DNA from: Amycolatopsis orientalis DSM 43388
GTDB taxonomy: Bacteria > Actinomycetota > Actinomycetes > Mycobacteriales > Pseudonocardiaceae
DNA length: 64,000 nt
Reading direction: 5' to 3'
Assembly: GCF_000411975.1 (NCBI RefSeq)
Contig: NZ_ASXG01000196.1
Coordinates: 124,001 to 188,000, forward strand
Part shown: positions 1-9,390 of the stretch, one piece after another
How positions within the stretch are numbered: the stretch's first letter is position 1
How the letters are laid out: each line of letters opens with the position of its first letter
Translations under genes and position numbers: made by a program
Notes under the pieces: generated by a model
The model's database searches: none
What the model was told of the DNA's origin: nothing
The model's input: the letters and a program-made list of their open reading frames with translations, nothing else

Positions 1-2
1 TG

Positions 3-863
3 CAGCCGGTTTTCCTGTTCTACAACAAGGATCTCTTCGCTCGGGTGGGCGCCGAGCCGCCGAAGACGTGGGACGAGCTGATGGCGCTGGTCCCGAAGTT
101 CACCGCGGCCGGGATCGCTCCGTTCTCCCTCGGCGGGCAGAGCAAATGGCCGCAGCTGATGTGGGAGGAGTACCTCGTCGACCGGATCGGCGGGCCGGGC
201 GTGTTCGCCGCGCTCGCCGCGAACAAACCGGGCGCCTGGTCCGATCCGGCGATCCTGGACGCGAACCGCAAGATCCAGCAGCTGGTGGACGCGGGCGGGT
301 TCGTCAAGGGGTTCACTTCGATCAGCACCGACAGCAACGCCGACCTCGCCCTGCTCTACACCGGCAAGGCGGCGATGTACCTGATGGGCTCGTGGGCGTT
401 CCCCACGGTCAAGGAGGCCGACCCCGGGTTCGCCGCGGGCAAGCTCGGCTACGTCGCCTTCCCGGCCGTGGCGGGAGGGAAAGGCGATCCGGCCGACATC
501 GTCGGCAATCCGGCGAACTTCTGGTCGGTGTCCGCGCACGCTTCCGACGCGCAGAAGCAGGCCGCGGTGAAATACCTGCGCGAGGGCGTCATGAACGACA
601 CCTACGTCGACGGGCTGCTCGCCGGGGGCGCCGTGCCGCCGGTCAACGGGATCGAGGCCAAACTGGCCAAGGCCCCGGACTCGGCGTATCTGTCCTATGT
701 GTACGGACTGGCGCGGAACGCGCCGAATTTCCAGTTGTCCTGGGACCAGGCCGTTTCGCCCGGCCAGGCGGACGCGTTGCTGAACAACCTGGACCAGCTG
801 TTCCTCAAGCAGATCACGCCCGAGCAGTTCTCGGCGAACATGAACGCGACGATCGGAAAGTGA
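3..863 (+). CDS. Sugar ABC transporter substrate-binding protein (5'-truncated by window edge)
   Basis: C-terminal part of a family 1 extracellular solute-binding protein, which captures a sugar or oligosaccharide outside the membrane and delivers it to the permeases encoded next. The reading frame is open from the window edge, so the lipoprotein signal is not visible. Family-typical stretches are present: a tyrosine/asparagine segment before a W-DEL motif, a WED/E-like central portion, and a late segment with a GxxxMxLMGSW pattern where the substrate pocket closes. Its stop overlaps the GTG start of the first permease. No ATPase gene follows, which is usual for actinomycete sugar importers that share one MsiK-type ATPase; that sharing is inferred. 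Substrate unknown; the sugar-acid dehydrogenases downstream hint at a sugar or sugar acid. Confidence 0.9.
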   Translation, partial: QPVFLFYNKDLFARVGAEPPKTWDELMALVPKFTAAGIAPFSLGGQSKWPQLMWEEYLVDRIGGPGVFAALAANKPGAWSDPAILDANRKIQQLVDAGGFVKGFTSISTDSNADLALLYTGKAAMYLMGSWAFPTVKEADPGFAAGKLGYVAFPAVAGGKGDPADIVGNPANFWSVSAHASDAQKQAAVKYLREGVMNDTYVDGLLAGGAVPPVNGIEAKLAKAPDSAYLSYVYGLARNAPNFQLSWDQAVSPGQADALLNNLDQLFLKQITPEQFSANMNATIGK

Positions 864-1795
864 CCGTGTCCGCTACCGTCCTCCCCGGGGCGCGGGCCGG
901 GAAGCGGGCGCGCCCGGCCGCGACGCCCGGCCGCGCCGGACCGCATCCGCTGATGGCCGCCCCCGCACTGGCGTTCTTCTCGGTTTTCGCGTTGCTCCCG
1001 CTCGGCGGGGTCGCGGTGCTCAGCCTGATGAAATGGGACGGGATCGCCGATCCCGCCTGGACCGGGCTGGGCAACTGGGCGGCGGCGCTGGGCGATCCGG
1101 CCACCTATCACGCGCTGTGGCTCAGCGTGCAGGTGATGGCGGCGAGCTGGTTGTTCCAGACGCCGGTCTCGCTTCTGCTCGGCGTGCTCACGGCGGGGCG
1201 CGGCCGGTACCGGGCGGTGCTCGGGGTGCTGTATTTCCTCCCGCTGCTGCTGTCGTCGGCCGCCATCGCCATCGCGTTCAAAGCGCTGCTCGACCCGAAC
1301 TTCGGGATGAGCCGCGCGTTCGGCGCCTCCTGGCTCGCCCAGGATTGGCTGGGCGATCCGACGCTGGCGCTGTACGTGGTGATCTTCGTGATCGGCTGGC
1401 AGTTCATGCCGTTCCACACGCTGCTGTACCAGGCGGGCGTGCGGCAGATCCCGGCGCAGCTGTACGAAGCCGCGCAGATCGACGGCGCGGGCCCGGTGCG
1501 GCAGTTCTTCCACATCACGCTGCCGCAGCTGCGCTACACGATCGTCACCTCCTCGACGCTGATGCTGGTCGGCTCGCTGACCTATTTCGACCTGGTCTTC
1601 GTGCTCACCGGCGGCGGCCCGGGCAACGCGACCCGGTTCCTGCCGCTGGACATGTACCTCAACGGTTTCTCCAACAACGACATGGGCCGCGCGAGCACGC
1701 TGGCGGTGCTGCTCGTGGTCGCCGGACTGGCGCTGTCGCTCGGCCTGGCCCGGTTCGCCCGCTTCTCCCGCGGCAGCCAGCAGGACGGTGCGTGA
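860..1795 (+). CDS. Sugar ABC transporter permease, MalF type
   Basis: First inner-membrane subunit of the sugar importer. About six hydrophobic segments follow a short basic N-terminus, and the cytoplasmic EAA loop that docks the ATPase is seen as EAAQIDGAGP followed by the F-x-x-I-x-L-P-Q pattern. I chose the GTG at 860 because it overlaps the previous stop (GTGA); a second in-frame GTG at 866 is possible. Length of about 311 residues is normal for the family. It shares its TGATG junction with the next permease, so the three genes are translationally coupled. Confidence 0.92.
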   Translation: MTVSATVLPGARAGKRARPAATPGRAGPHPLMAAPALAFFSVFALLPLGGVAVLSLMKWDGIADPAWTGLGNWAAALGDPATYHALWLSVQVMAASWLFQTPVSLLLGVLTAGRGRYRAVLGVLYFLPLLLSSAAIAIAFKALLDPNFGMSRAFGASWLAQDWLGDPTLALYVVIFVIGWQFMPFHTLLYQAGVRQIPAQLYEAAQIDGAGPVRQFFHITLPQLRYTIVTSSTLMLVGSLTYFDLVFVLTGGGPGNATRFLPLDMYLNGFSNNDMGRASTLAVLLVVAGLALSLGLARFARFSRGSQQDGA

Positions 1796-2616
1796 TGGCC
1801 AGGAGCAGACCCAACGTGCTCGGCGGGCTCGCCGGATTCGCCTGGCTGTTCGTCGTGCTCGTGCCCGTGTACTACATCGTCGTGACGAGCCTGCGCCGGC
1901 AAAGCGGGTTCTTCGCGGCCAACCCGCTGTCGCTGCCCAGCGATCCCACTTTCGAGAGCTACCGGCTCGTCCTGGACAACGGCTTCCTGCGGTACCTGGT
2001 CAACAGCGCGATCGTCACGGCAGGCACCGTGGTCATCACCGTCGCGGTGTCGCTTTTGGCGGCGTACTACGTCGTGCGCGGGCGCACCCGGTTCTCCGCG
2101 GCGACCTACAAGATCTTCCTGCTGGGCCTGGCGATCCCGCTGCAGGCGACGATCATCCCGATCTACTACCTGATCACGCGCGCGCACCTCTACGACACCT
2201 TGCTGGCGATCGTGCTGCCGTCGGTCGCCTTCGCGATCCCGCTCTCCGTGGTCATCCTGGCCAATTTCCTGCGCGACGTGCCCGGCGAACTGTTCGAATC
2301 GATGCGCGTGGACGGCGCCGGGCACGGACGGATGCTGCTCAGCCTGGTGCTGCCGATGGTGAAACCCGCGATGGTGACCGTCGCGGTGTACGACGGCCTC
2401 AACGTGTGGAACGGGTTCCTGTTCCCGCTCATCCTCACCCAGAGCTCCGACCAGCGCGTGCTCCCCATGGCGCTGTGGGCTTTCCAAGGCCAGTTCCGGG
2501 TCGACATCCCCGCGGTCCTCGCCGCGGTCGTCCTGTCCACGTTGCCGGTCCTCGCGCTGTACATCCTCGGCCGCCGCTACCTGGTCACCGGCCTCACCGC
2601 GGGCTTCGGCAAGTGA
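1795..2616 (+). CDS. Sugar ABC transporter permease, MalG type
   Basis: Second membrane subunit of the same importer, 273 residues. It has the C-terminal EAA loop (ESMRVDGAGHGRM, then L-x-L-P-M-x-K-P) and about six membrane segments, and pairs with the upstream MalF-type protein to form the channel. The ATG at 1795 overlaps the upstream stop. It ends one base before the oppositely oriented SDR gene, so the two operons are convergent with no room for a separate terminator. Confidence 0.92.
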   Translation: MARSRPNVLGGLAGFAWLFVVLVPVYYIVVTSLRRQSGFFAANPLSLPSDPTFESYRLVLDNGFLRYLVNSAIVTAGTVVITVAVSLLAAYYVVRGRTRFSAATYKIFLLGLAIPLQATIIPIYYLITRAHLYDTLLAIVLPSVAFAIPLSVVILANFLRDVPGELFESMRVDGAGHGRMLLSLVLPMVKPAMVTVAVYDGLNVWNGFLFPLILTQSSDQRVLPMALWAFQGQFRVDIPAVLAAVVLSTLPVLALYILGRRYLVTGLTAGFGK

Positions 2617-2617
2617 C

Positions 2618-3388
2618 TCACAGGACCGAGGTCATCCCGCCGTCCACGTAGACGATCTGGCCGTTCACGAAGTCCGAGGCGGGGGAGCAGAGGAACAGCA
2701 GCGTCCCGACGAGGTCTTCGACCTTGCCCCAGCGTCCGGCCGGGGTGCGGGTGCGGATCCAGTCGCTGAACTGTTCGTCGGCGACCAGCGCGGCGTTGAG
2801 TTCGGTGTCGAAGTAGCCCGGCGCGAGGCCGTTGACCTGGATTCCGGAAGGGCCCAGGTCGGCGCACATGCCCTTGGTGAGCATTTTGAGCCCGCCCTTG
2901 GTCGCGGTGTAGGGCGTGATGCCGGGGCGCGCGAGTGCGCTTTGCACCGAGCAGATGTTCACGATTTTCCCGCGCCCGCGCTCGGCCATCCGGCGGGCGG
3001 TTTCCCGGCCGACCAGGAACGCGCTGCTGAGGTTGGTTTCCAGGAGCCGGTTCCAGTCCTCGGTGCGGAACTCGGTGAACGGCGCCCGGTGCTGCATGCC
3101 GGCGTTGTTGACGAGGATGTCGAGTGGTCCGGCTTGGTCTTCGATGCGGGCGATGCCGGCGGCGACCGCGTCGGGGTCGGTGACGTCGAACGCTTCGGCG
3201 AGCACGGTGGCACCGGTCCGGTCGGCGATCGCGCGGCGGGTTTCGTCCATTGTGGCCGGATCGCGTCCATTGAGGACGACGACGCAGCCGGCTTCGGCCA
3301 GGCCGTGCGCGAGCGCTTTCCCGATACCGCGGCTGGAACCGGTGACCAGCGCGATTTTGCCGCGGATGTCGAAGACGGGGTGGCTCAT
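2618..3388 (-). CDS. SDR oxidoreductase, gluconate 5-dehydrogenase-like
   Basis: Classical short-chain dehydrogenase of 256 residues. NAD(P) motif TGSSRGIG at residues 16-23, NNAG at 94-97, and the catalytic Ser147/Tyr160/Lys164 set are all present; it ends in YVDGG. The NNAGMQHRAP stretch is characteristic of gluconate 5-dehydrogenase-type enzymes, which interconvert gluconate and 5-ketogluconate. Its start overlaps the stop of the 2-hydroxyacid dehydrogenase by four bases (ATGA), so the two are one operon. Together they would oxidise and reduce sugar acids, in keeping with the sugar importer that converges on them. Exact substrate is inferred only. Confidence 0.85.
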   Translation of the reverse strand: MSHPVFDIRGKIALVTGSSRGIGKALAHGLAEAGCVVVLNGRDPATMDETRRAIADRTGATVLAEAFDVTDPDAVAAGIARIEDQAGPLDILVNNAGMQHRAPFTEFRTEDWNRLLETNLSSAFLVGRETARRMAERGRGKIVNICSVQSALARPGITPYTATKGGLKMLTKGMCADLGPSGIQVNGLAPGYFDTELNAALVADEQFSDWIRTRTPAGRWGKVEDLVGTLLFLCSPASDFVNGQIVYVDGGMTSVL

Positions 3389-4365
3389 CGCGGCACCGCC
3401 GGAGTGCCGGGCAGCGGGGTGTGCGCGGGTTCGCCGGCGAGCACGGCGAGGAGGTTGTCGACGGCCAGGTCCACCATGGCGGCGCGGGTGGCTTCGGTCG
3501 CGGACCCGACGTGCGGCAGCGCTACGAGCCGGCTTTCGGCGACGAGGTCGGCGACGTCGGTGCCGCGGGGTTCGCGTTCGAAGACGTCCAATCCGGCGGA
3601 GTGGATCGTCCCGTCGCGGAGGGCGGCCAGGAGCGCTTTCTCGTCGACGACGCCGCCGCGCGAGGTGTTGACCAGCGTCGCGGTCGGTTTCATCGCGCGC
3701 AGCTCGGCTTCGCCGATGAGGTGGCGAGTCGCGTCGGTGAGCGGCACGTGCAGCGAAATGATGTCCGCCTCGGCGAGCAGCGTGGGGAAGTCGACCGGCT
3801 GGGCCAGGCCGTCGTCGGGCGCGGAGTACGGGTCGTGACAGAGCACGCGCACGCCGAACCCGGCTGCGCGGCGGGCGACCGCGCGGCCGATCTGGCCGTA
3901 GCCGACGAGACCGAGCGTCGCTCCGTGCACGTCCAGGCCCAGGTTGCCGTCCATGTGGAACGCGGTCCACTCGCCGGCGTGCAACTGGTCGCGGGCAGCC
4001 CCGAGCCGGCGGCGCGCGGAGAGGATCAAGGACCACGCCAAGTCCGCCGTGGTCTCCGCGAGCACGCCCGGCGTGTGCGTGACGACGATCCCGCGTTCGG
4101 CGGCCGCGGCCTGGTCGACCGCGTCGAATCCCATGCTGGCGAGGCTGACGACTCGCAGCTGCGGGCCGGCCGCGTCGAGCAGGGCCGCGTCCACCCGGTC
4201 GTTGCCGAGGCAGAGGATGCCGGACGCGCCGGCGGCGAGCGCTTCGAGGTCCGCCGCGGCGGGTTTCGCCGAGTCCGGGCCCCGTACCAGTTCCGCCCGC
4301 GAGGCCAGCCGCTCCAGGCCGGCGCCCGGAAGCCGTCCGCGCGTACTCAGCACGCGATGTCCCAT
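3385..4365 (-). CDS. D-isomer-specific 2-hydroxyacid dehydrogenase
   Basis: NAD(P)-dependent reductase of 2-keto acids, 326 residues. Rossmann motif GYGQIG at 155-160 and the catalytic Arg236, Glu265 and His285 (in LPHVGSAT) are in the expected order. The closest functional groups are 2-ketogluconate/glyoxylate/hydroxypyruvate reductases; I cannot separate them by eye. The ATG at 4365 is preceded by an AAGGAG ribosome site. It is followed with a 4-base overlap by the gluconate 5-dehydrogenase-like gene, which supports ketogluconate metabolism. The LysR gene upstream on the same strand could control it. Confidence 0.87.
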   Translation of the reverse strand: MGHRVLSTRGRLPGAGLERLASRAELVRGPDSAKPAAADLEALAAGASGILCLGNDRVDAALLDAAGPQLRVVSLASMGFDAVDQAAAAERGIVVTHTPGVLAETTADLAWSLILSARRRLGAARDQLHAGEWTAFHMDGNLGLDVHGATLGLVGYGQIGRAVARRAAGFGVRVLCHDPYSAPDDGLAQPVDFPTLLAEADIISLHVPLTDATRHLIGEAELRAMKPTATLVNTSRGGVVDEKALLAALRDGTIHSAGLDVFEREPRGTDVADLVAESRLVALPHVGSATEATRAAMVDLAVDNLLAVLAGEPAHTPLPGTPAVPR

Positions 4366-4472
4366 GCTCTGCTCCTTGTGCCGCCGAAACTTTCTCGCCC
4401 GGGACGCTATCCAGAGCGCGGAAGCGGCGGCAAATAGCAAATCCGTGTGACGCGATCGGAATTCCGGATGGT

Positions 4473-5378
4473 TCATTCCCCGAACGCGTTGACGAGCTCG
4501 TGGAACACGCCGTGCACCGCGAGCGCGGCCTCGGACAGCGGTTCGTGTTCCGAGGTGCACAGCGACAGTTTCACCTCGATCGTCGGGCGGACGATCCGGC
4601 GCACGGCCAGCTGTTCGAGATCGAGGATCGCCCGCGCCGCCGACCAAGGCAGCACGGTGGCTCCGAGACCCGCCCGGACGGCGCTGACCAGCGTCAGCAC
4701 CGATTCGATTTCCCCGGTGACCGCCGGGGAAAGCTCGGCGCGGGCGAACGCCGCGTCGACGACCCGGCGAATGGTGTGGATCCGGCTGGGCAGCAGGAGC
4801 GGCACGTCGGCGAGCGCGGCCACCGGCACCTCGTCGCCGTCCGGAAGCGCACCGGGCAGCCCGGCTCCTGCGATCAAGTACAGCTCTTCGGTGCGCATCG
4901 GCTCGAACCGGACACCGCGCAGGGGGCCCGCGTCGTAGATGAACGCCATGTCCATGCGTCCGGTCATGATCGCCTCGCTGATCACGCCGCCGAAGTTCTC
5001 GTTGATGTGGAGCACGATGTTCGGGAACCGCTCGCGCACGGCTTGCAGCAGCGGCAGGGCGAGGGCGGCGCCGGTGCTGTAGGGCGCGATCCCGACGGAC
5101 ACCGCGCCGGCCGGCGCCTGCCCGGAGACGGCGACGGCGGCCTGCGCCTGTTCGATCTGGCGCAGGATCAGCTGGGCGTGCCGGTAGAGCGCGCGCCCGG
5201 CTTCGGTGGGGGCCACGCCGCGCTTGCTGCGCACCAGCAGCTGGTGGCCGAAATCGCGTTCCAGCTGGGACACGTGCTGGCTCAGCGCCGGCTGCGCGAT
5301 GCGCAGGATGTCGGCGGCGCGGGTGATGCTGCCCGCGTCGACGATCTTGACGAACGAGTGGAGGCGCCTGGTGTCCAT
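4473..5378 (-). CDS. LysR family transcriptional regulator
   Basis: DNA-binding regulator of 301 residues. The N-terminal winged helix-turn-helix (RLHSFVKIVDAGSITRAAD, then AQPALSQHVSQLE) starts at residue 4 and is followed by the periplasmic-binding-like effector domain. It is transcribed divergently from pxpA with 221 bases between them, the classic LysR layout, so the pxpABC operon is its most likely target; the two dehydrogenases downstream on its own strand may be co-regulated. The effector could be the lactam or amino acid taken up by the operon (inference). Confidence 0.9.
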   Translation of the reverse strand: MDTRRLHSFVKIVDAGSITRAADILRIAQPALSQHVSQLERDFGHQLLVRSKRGVAPTEAGRALYRHAQLILRQIEQAQAAVAVSGQAPAGAVSVGIAPYSTGAALALPLLQAVRERFPNIVLHINENFGGVISEAIMTGRMDMAFIYDAGPLRGVRFEPMRTEELYLIAGAGLPGALPDGDEVPVAALADVPLLLPSRIHTIRRVVDAAFARAELSPAVTGEIESVLTLVSAVRAGLGATVLPWSAARAILDLEQLAVRRIVRPTIEVKLSLCTSEHEPLSEAALAVHGVFHELVNAFGE

Positions 5379-5599
5379 CTCGCCTCCTCCGGTGCGCCGC
5401 GGGCCTCGATCCTAATCGGCGGACGCGGGCCCGCGCCGGTCGCGCAGCCATAAGGAAACGCGATCGCACCAGGTCGAAACGGTATTTGTCGCCTCTCCGG
5501 CGGCCGCTTACGGTCAGGTCCAGTACTCGCCGGTCCGCCCTCCGCACTCGCGATCCCGGACGCGGCGCAGCGGATTCCCGAGACATTCCGGAGGACCTC
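5379..5599. promoter_or_regulatory. Divergent promoter region between LysR gene and pxpA
   Basis: A 221-base gap with no credible gene. It should hold both promoters and the LysR binding site. I do not find an unambiguous T-N11-A dyad by eye. The only clear element is the GGAGG ribosome site at 5590-5594, six bases before the pxpA ATG. Confidence 0.5.
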
Positions 5600-6376
5600 A
5601 TGGGACGCGAAGTCGATCTCGTCGCCGATCTCGGCGAAGGCTTCGGCGCGTACCGGATGGGCGACGACGAGGCACTGCTGGACATCGTCACCTCCGCCAA
5701 CATCGCGTGCGGATTCCACGCCGGCGACCCGCGGATCATGGATGCGACGGTCGCGTCCTGCGCGGCGCGCGGCGTGTCGGTCGGCGCCCACCCGAGCTTC
5801 CCCGATTTGCCCGGCTTCGGCCGCCGCGCGATGGACCTCACCGCGGAAGAAGTGCGGACCGACGTCCTGTACCAGGTCGGTGCGCTGCAGGCGTTCGCCG
5901 CCGCGCACGGCACGCGCGTCCGGCATGTCGCGCCGCACGGCCGCTTGGGCAATCTCGTCGCCACCCGCGCGGATTACGCCCAGGCGGTCGCCGACGCGGT
6001 GGCCTCGGTGGACCCGGCAATGATCGTTTTGGCCCAGGACGGCGAACTCGCGGACGCGGCCCGGGCTCGCGGCCTCGTGGTCGCGATCGTCGGCATCGCG
6101 GACCGCGCATACCGGGCGGACGGGACGCTGGTGCCGCGTACGGAACCCGGTGCGGTGCTGCACGATCCGGGCGAGATCGCCGAGCGGACGGTCCAGATGG
6201 TGCTGGAGGGGGTCCTCGATTCGGCCGACGGAACCGACGTGCCCGTCGAATGCGACACGGTGCTGTTGCACGGCGACAGCCCGGGCGCGATCGCGACGGC
6301 CCGCCGGGTGCGCGCCGAGCTGATCCGCGCGGGCGTCGCCCTTCGCGCGCTGAGCGCCGAGAAGGTACGCGCATGA
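5600..6376 (+). CDS. pxpA: 5-oxoprolinase subunit A (LamB/YcsF family)
   Basis: PxpA forms, with PxpB and PxpC, the ATP-dependent prokaryotic 5-oxoprolinase that opens the lactam ring of pyroglutamate. The family signature is clear: an N-terminal VDLVADLGEGFGAYRMGDDE-like block, SANIACGFHAGDP near residues 33-45, and HGDSPGA near the C-terminus. Length 258 residues is normal. The first good ATG has a GGAGG site. Downstream genes overlap by 4 and 8 bases, as expected for a complex made in equal amounts. In this operon the three genes lead a longer catabolic set, so the true substrate may be a lactam related to 5-oxoproline. Confidence 0.92.
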   Translation: MGREVDLVADLGEGFGAYRMGDDEALLDIVTSANIACGFHAGDPRIMDATVASCAARGVSVGAHPSFPDLPGFGRRAMDLTAEEVRTDVLYQVGALQAFAAAHGTRVRHVAPHGRLGNLVATRADYAQAVADAVASVDPAMIVLAQDGELADAARARGLVVAIVGIADRAYRADGTLVPRTEPGAVLHDPGEIAERTVQMVLEGVLDSADGTDVPVECDTVLLHGDSPGAIATARRVRAELIRAGVALRALSAEKVRA

Positions 6377-7086
6377 CACCGCAGACAGTCATCAGCGACT
6401 GCGGCGACGCCGCGGTCGTGGTCCGTGCTCTCCACGCCGACGCGGCGGACCGCTGGCGGATGGTCCACGTCCTGGCTGACCTGGTGGAACAGGCTGATCT
6501 CGACGGCCTGTACGGCGTGGTCCCGACGTACGACTCGCTGCTGGTGGAGTTCGACGCGGACCGCGCCGACCACGAGACGGTGCGCCGCGTCCTCGACCAG
6601 GCGCTCCGCGGAATCCGGCCGGGCGAAAGCCTGCTCGCGCGGCCGAGGTTGTTCGTCGTGCCGGTCGTCTACGGCGGGGAATACGGCCCGGATCTGGACC
6701 TTGTCGCGAGCCAGCTGGGCATCACCGCCCGGCAGGTGATCGAGCTGCACACCGCGGCGCCGCTGACCGTTCGCTGCCTCGGCGCGCCGGTCGGCGCCCC
6801 GATGATGGACGGCCCCGCGTTCCCAGCGCCGGTGCCGCGCTTGCCGTCTCCGCGCGTGAGCGTGCCGCCGGGTTCGGTGGCGGTGGCCGGGCGCCAGGCG
6901 GTGATCTGCCCGATGCGCTCGCCCGGCGGCTGGCCGCTGCTGGGCCGCACGCCGCTGCGCGTGCTGGACCCCGCGTCGGATCCGCTGACCCCGTATCGCC
7001 CGGGAGACCGGCTGCGGTTCGTCCCGATCGAACCGCAGCAGTGGGACGAACACGACGGGGCCCTGCTGGCGGCGACTGATGGCTGA
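6373..7086 (+). CDS. pxpB: 5-oxoprolinase subunit B (KipI/allophanate hydrolase subunit 1 family)
   Basis: Carboxyltransferase-domain subunit of the 5-oxoprolinase complex, 237 residues. The GDAAVVV start, the YGVVPTYDSLLVEFD segment and the PVVYGGEYGPDL segment (family consensus P-V-x-Y-x-G-x-x-G-P-D-L) identify it. The late region reads VAVAGRQAVICPMRSPGGWPLLGRT, again typical. ATG overlaps the pxpA stop (ATGA). It is expected to act as a heterodimer with PxpC. Confidence 0.92.
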   Translation: MTPQTVISDCGDAAVVVRALHADAADRWRMVHVLADLVEQADLDGLYGVVPTYDSLLVEFDADRADHETVRRVLDQALRGIRPGESLLARPRLFVVPVVYGGEYGPDLDLVASQLGITARQVIELHTAAPLTVRCLGAPVGAPMMDGPAFPAPVPRLPSPRVSVPPGSVAVAGRQAVICPMRSPGGWPLLGRTPLRVLDPASDPLTPYRPGDRLRFVPIEPQQWDEHDGALLAATDG

Positions 7087-8080
7087 GACGTTGACTGTGC
7101 ACCGCAGCGGGCACGCGACCGTGCAGGACCTCGGCCGCCCGGGTCGCGCGCGCACCGGACTGCCCGCGAACGGAGCGCTGGACGAATATTCGGCCCGGAT
7201 GGCGAATGTGTTGTGCGGCAACGCGGATTCGGCCCCGCTGGTCGAGATCACGATGCTCGACTTCGCCTGCGAACCCTCCGCCGACCTGCTCGTCGCCGTC
7301 ACGGGCGCCCCGGCCGACGTGACCGTGGACGGCGTTCCGCACCCGCAATGGGAACCGCTCGTGGTGCGCGCCGGGCAGGTCTTGGCCGTCACAGGGATCC
7401 GGCAGGGCGCCCGGGCCTACCTCGCGGCCTACGGGGCGTTCGACGCGGATTTTCTGCTCGGCAGCTGCGCGCCCGACACCATTCTCGGCTTCGGCCGGAC
7501 CGTGCGAGCCGGCGAGCACCTCGCCCTCGGCGGCCACTGGCCGTCGCTCGTGCATCCGGTGTTCCGGCATCCGTTCTTCCGACTGCGTCCGCCGCGCCCG
7601 CGCTTCGGTTCGCCGTGGACGATCGACGTCACCGACGGCCCGGACCTGGCCGAATTCGGCGAATCCCACGCTGTCCTCTTCGCCGCGGAGTACGTCGTCA
7701 CCCCTCGCAGCAACCACGTGGGCCTTCGGCTGCGAGGCGAGGTACCGCGCCGCGCAGTGCGCGGCGAGGTGCTCTCGCGCGGCGTTCCGATCGGCGCGAT
7801 CGAGGTGCCGGCCGGCGACGAACTGCTGGTGCTGCACCGCGGCCGCGGCGTCACGGCCGGCTACCCGGTGCTCGCGGTGGTGACGTCGGCGAGCCTGTCG
7901 TCGCTCGGGCAGGCACGGCCGGGCGACACCGTGCGGTTCCGGCGGCGAACGGTGGCCGACGCGGTCGCCGCTTACCGCGGCGGGCGCGCGGCCGTCCGGG
8001 AGGTCCGCCGCCGGGTCCGGACCGCATTCGACGCTTTGGACATCCCCTCACCGTCCTGCTGCCAAAGGAGACAGCCATGA
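7079..8080 (+). CDS. pxpC: 5-oxoprolinase subunit C (biotin-dependent carboxyltransferase/AHS2 family)
   Basis: Partner of PxpB, 333 residues, somewhat longer than the usual 300-320. The conserved opening (VQDLGRPGRARTGLPANGALDEYSA, shown here only as the shorter blocks QDLGRPG and NGALDEYSA) and GRGVTAGYPVLAVV near residue 260 define the AHS2 family. Starts 8 bases inside pxpB. The C-terminal 50 residues are rich in arginine and diverge from the family. The next gene starts on its stop codon, so the transporter belongs to the same transcript. Confidence 0.9.
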   Translation: MAETLTVHRSGHATVQDLGRPGRARTGLPANGALDEYSARMANVLCGNADSAPLVEITMLDFACEPSADLLVAVTGAPADVTVDGVPHPQWEPLVVRAGQVLAVTGIRQGARAYLAAYGAFDADFLLGSCAPDTILGFGRTVRAGEHLALGGHWPSLVHPVFRHPFFRLRPPRPRFGSPWTIDVTDGPDLAEFGESHAVLFAAEYVVTPRSNHVGLRLRGEVPRRAVRGEVLSRGVPIGAIEVPAGDELLVLHRGRGVTAGYPVLAVVTSASLSSLGQARPGDTVRFRRRTVADAVAAYRGGRAAVREVRRRVRTAFDALDIPSPSCCQRRQP

Positions 8081-9384
8081 ACACGGTCGCACCGCCGCAG
8101 TCCGGGGTCGTGGACCCGCGGACTGCCCGCCGGATCACCCTCGCCGGGTGCGTCGGCATCTTCGCCGAGCTCTACGACAACGGGATCTTCGGATTCATGG
8201 CCGGCACCCTGGCCACGGTCTTCTTCCCGGACTCGAAGAACGCGGTGCTGCTGGTGTTCGTCGGGTACGCGATTTCGTTCTTCTTCCGGCCGCTGGGCGC
8301 GATCGTCTGCGGGCAGCTGGGCGACCGCATCGGCAGGCAGCGCATGCTGGTGTTCGTCATCCTGCTGATCAGCGCCGCGACCGCGGCGATCGGCGTGCTG
8401 CCGCCCTACACCGCGGTCGGCGTCGCGGCGCCGATCCTGCTGATCCTGCTGCGGGTGCTGCAGGGATTCTCCGTCGGCGGCGAGGCCGCGGGCGCGATGA
8501 CCTTCCTCGCCGAGCACGCCCCGGCGGGCAAACGCGGCCTCTACACCAGCTACGCGCAGATCGCGTCGTTCGTCTCGCTGCTGACCGGGACGCTCATCGC
8601 CGCCTGGATGAACGCCGGGCTCGGCGCGGCGCGCATGGAGGCGTTCGGCTGGCGCATCCCGTTCCTGCTGGCCGTGCCGCTGGGCATCACCGGCATCTAC
8701 ATCCGCAGGCGGATCAGCGACACCCCGAACTTCTCCCGGCTCCGTGCGGAAGGCGGCCTTTCCCGCAATCCGCTGAAGGAGGCGTTCTCCTCGCCCCGGC
8801 ACCGCCGCGCGATCCTGCTGGCCCTGTTCATCCCGCTGCTCAACGGCGCCGGCTACTACGTGCTTTTCACCTACATGCCCACGTTCATGAGCAAGGTTTT
8901 GCACTTCAGCAGCGTCCAGGGGCTGCTGGTGACGGCCGTGGCCCTGGTGTCGATCTCGATCGCGATCCCGTTCGCCGGCGCGCTGTCCGACCGGATCGGC
9001 CGCAAGAGGGTCATCGCGGGCTCCGCCGCGGCGATGGCGGTGCTGGGCGTCCCGTGCTACCTGCTCATCGCCACCGGCAACGTCGGGCTGGCCATCCTCG
9101 GCGCGAGCGTCCTGGCGGTCGTCTTCGCCGGCCACACCGCGATCATCCACATCCTGCTCGTGGAACTCTTCCCGACCCGGGTCCGCTACTCCGCCTACGG
9201 CCTCGGCTACAACGTGTCGTCCGCCGTTTTCGGCGGCACCGCGCCGCTGCTGATGACCTTCCTCATCGGACAGACCGGCAACACGACCATCCCGGCGTTC
9301 TACGTCGTCCTCACCGCGCTCGGGACGCTGATCGCGGTTTCCCGGGTGACCGACCGGGCGCACGAACCCCTGCGGGACTCCTGA
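8077..9384 (+). CDS. MFS transporter, metabolite:H+ symporter (MHS) family
   Basis: Twelve-segment proton symporter of 435 residues. The GDRIGRQR motif between segments 2 and 3, the RVLQGFSVGGEAAGA block and a second SDRIGRKR motif in the middle mark the MHS/ProP-like subfamily that imports organic acids and amino-acid derivatives. An AAAGGAG site lies at 8064-8070 and the ATG overlaps the pxpC stop. Position inside the pxp operon makes it the likely importer of the lactam or amino acid degraded by the neighbouring enzymes (inference). Confidence 0.9.
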   Translation: MNTVAPPQSGVVDPRTARRITLAGCVGIFAELYDNGIFGFMAGTLATVFFPDSKNAVLLVFVGYAISFFFRPLGAIVCGQLGDRIGRQRMLVFVILLISAATAAIGVLPPYTAVGVAAPILLILLRVLQGFSVGGEAAGAMTFLAEHAPAGKRGLYTSYAQIASFVSLLTGTLIAAWMNAGLGAARMEAFGWRIPFLLAVPLGITGIYIRRRISDTPNFSRLRAEGGLSRNPLKEAFSSPRHRRAILLALFIPLLNGAGYYVLFTYMPTFMSKVLHFSSVQGLLVTAVALVSISIAIPFAGALSDRIGRKRVIAGSAAAMAVLGVPCYLLIATGNVGLAILGASVLAVVFAGHTAIIHILLVELFPTRVRYSAYGLGYNVSSAVFGGTAPLLMTFLIGQTGNTTIPAFYVVLTALGTLIAVSRVTDRAHEPLRDS

Positions 9385-9390
9385 GCCGTC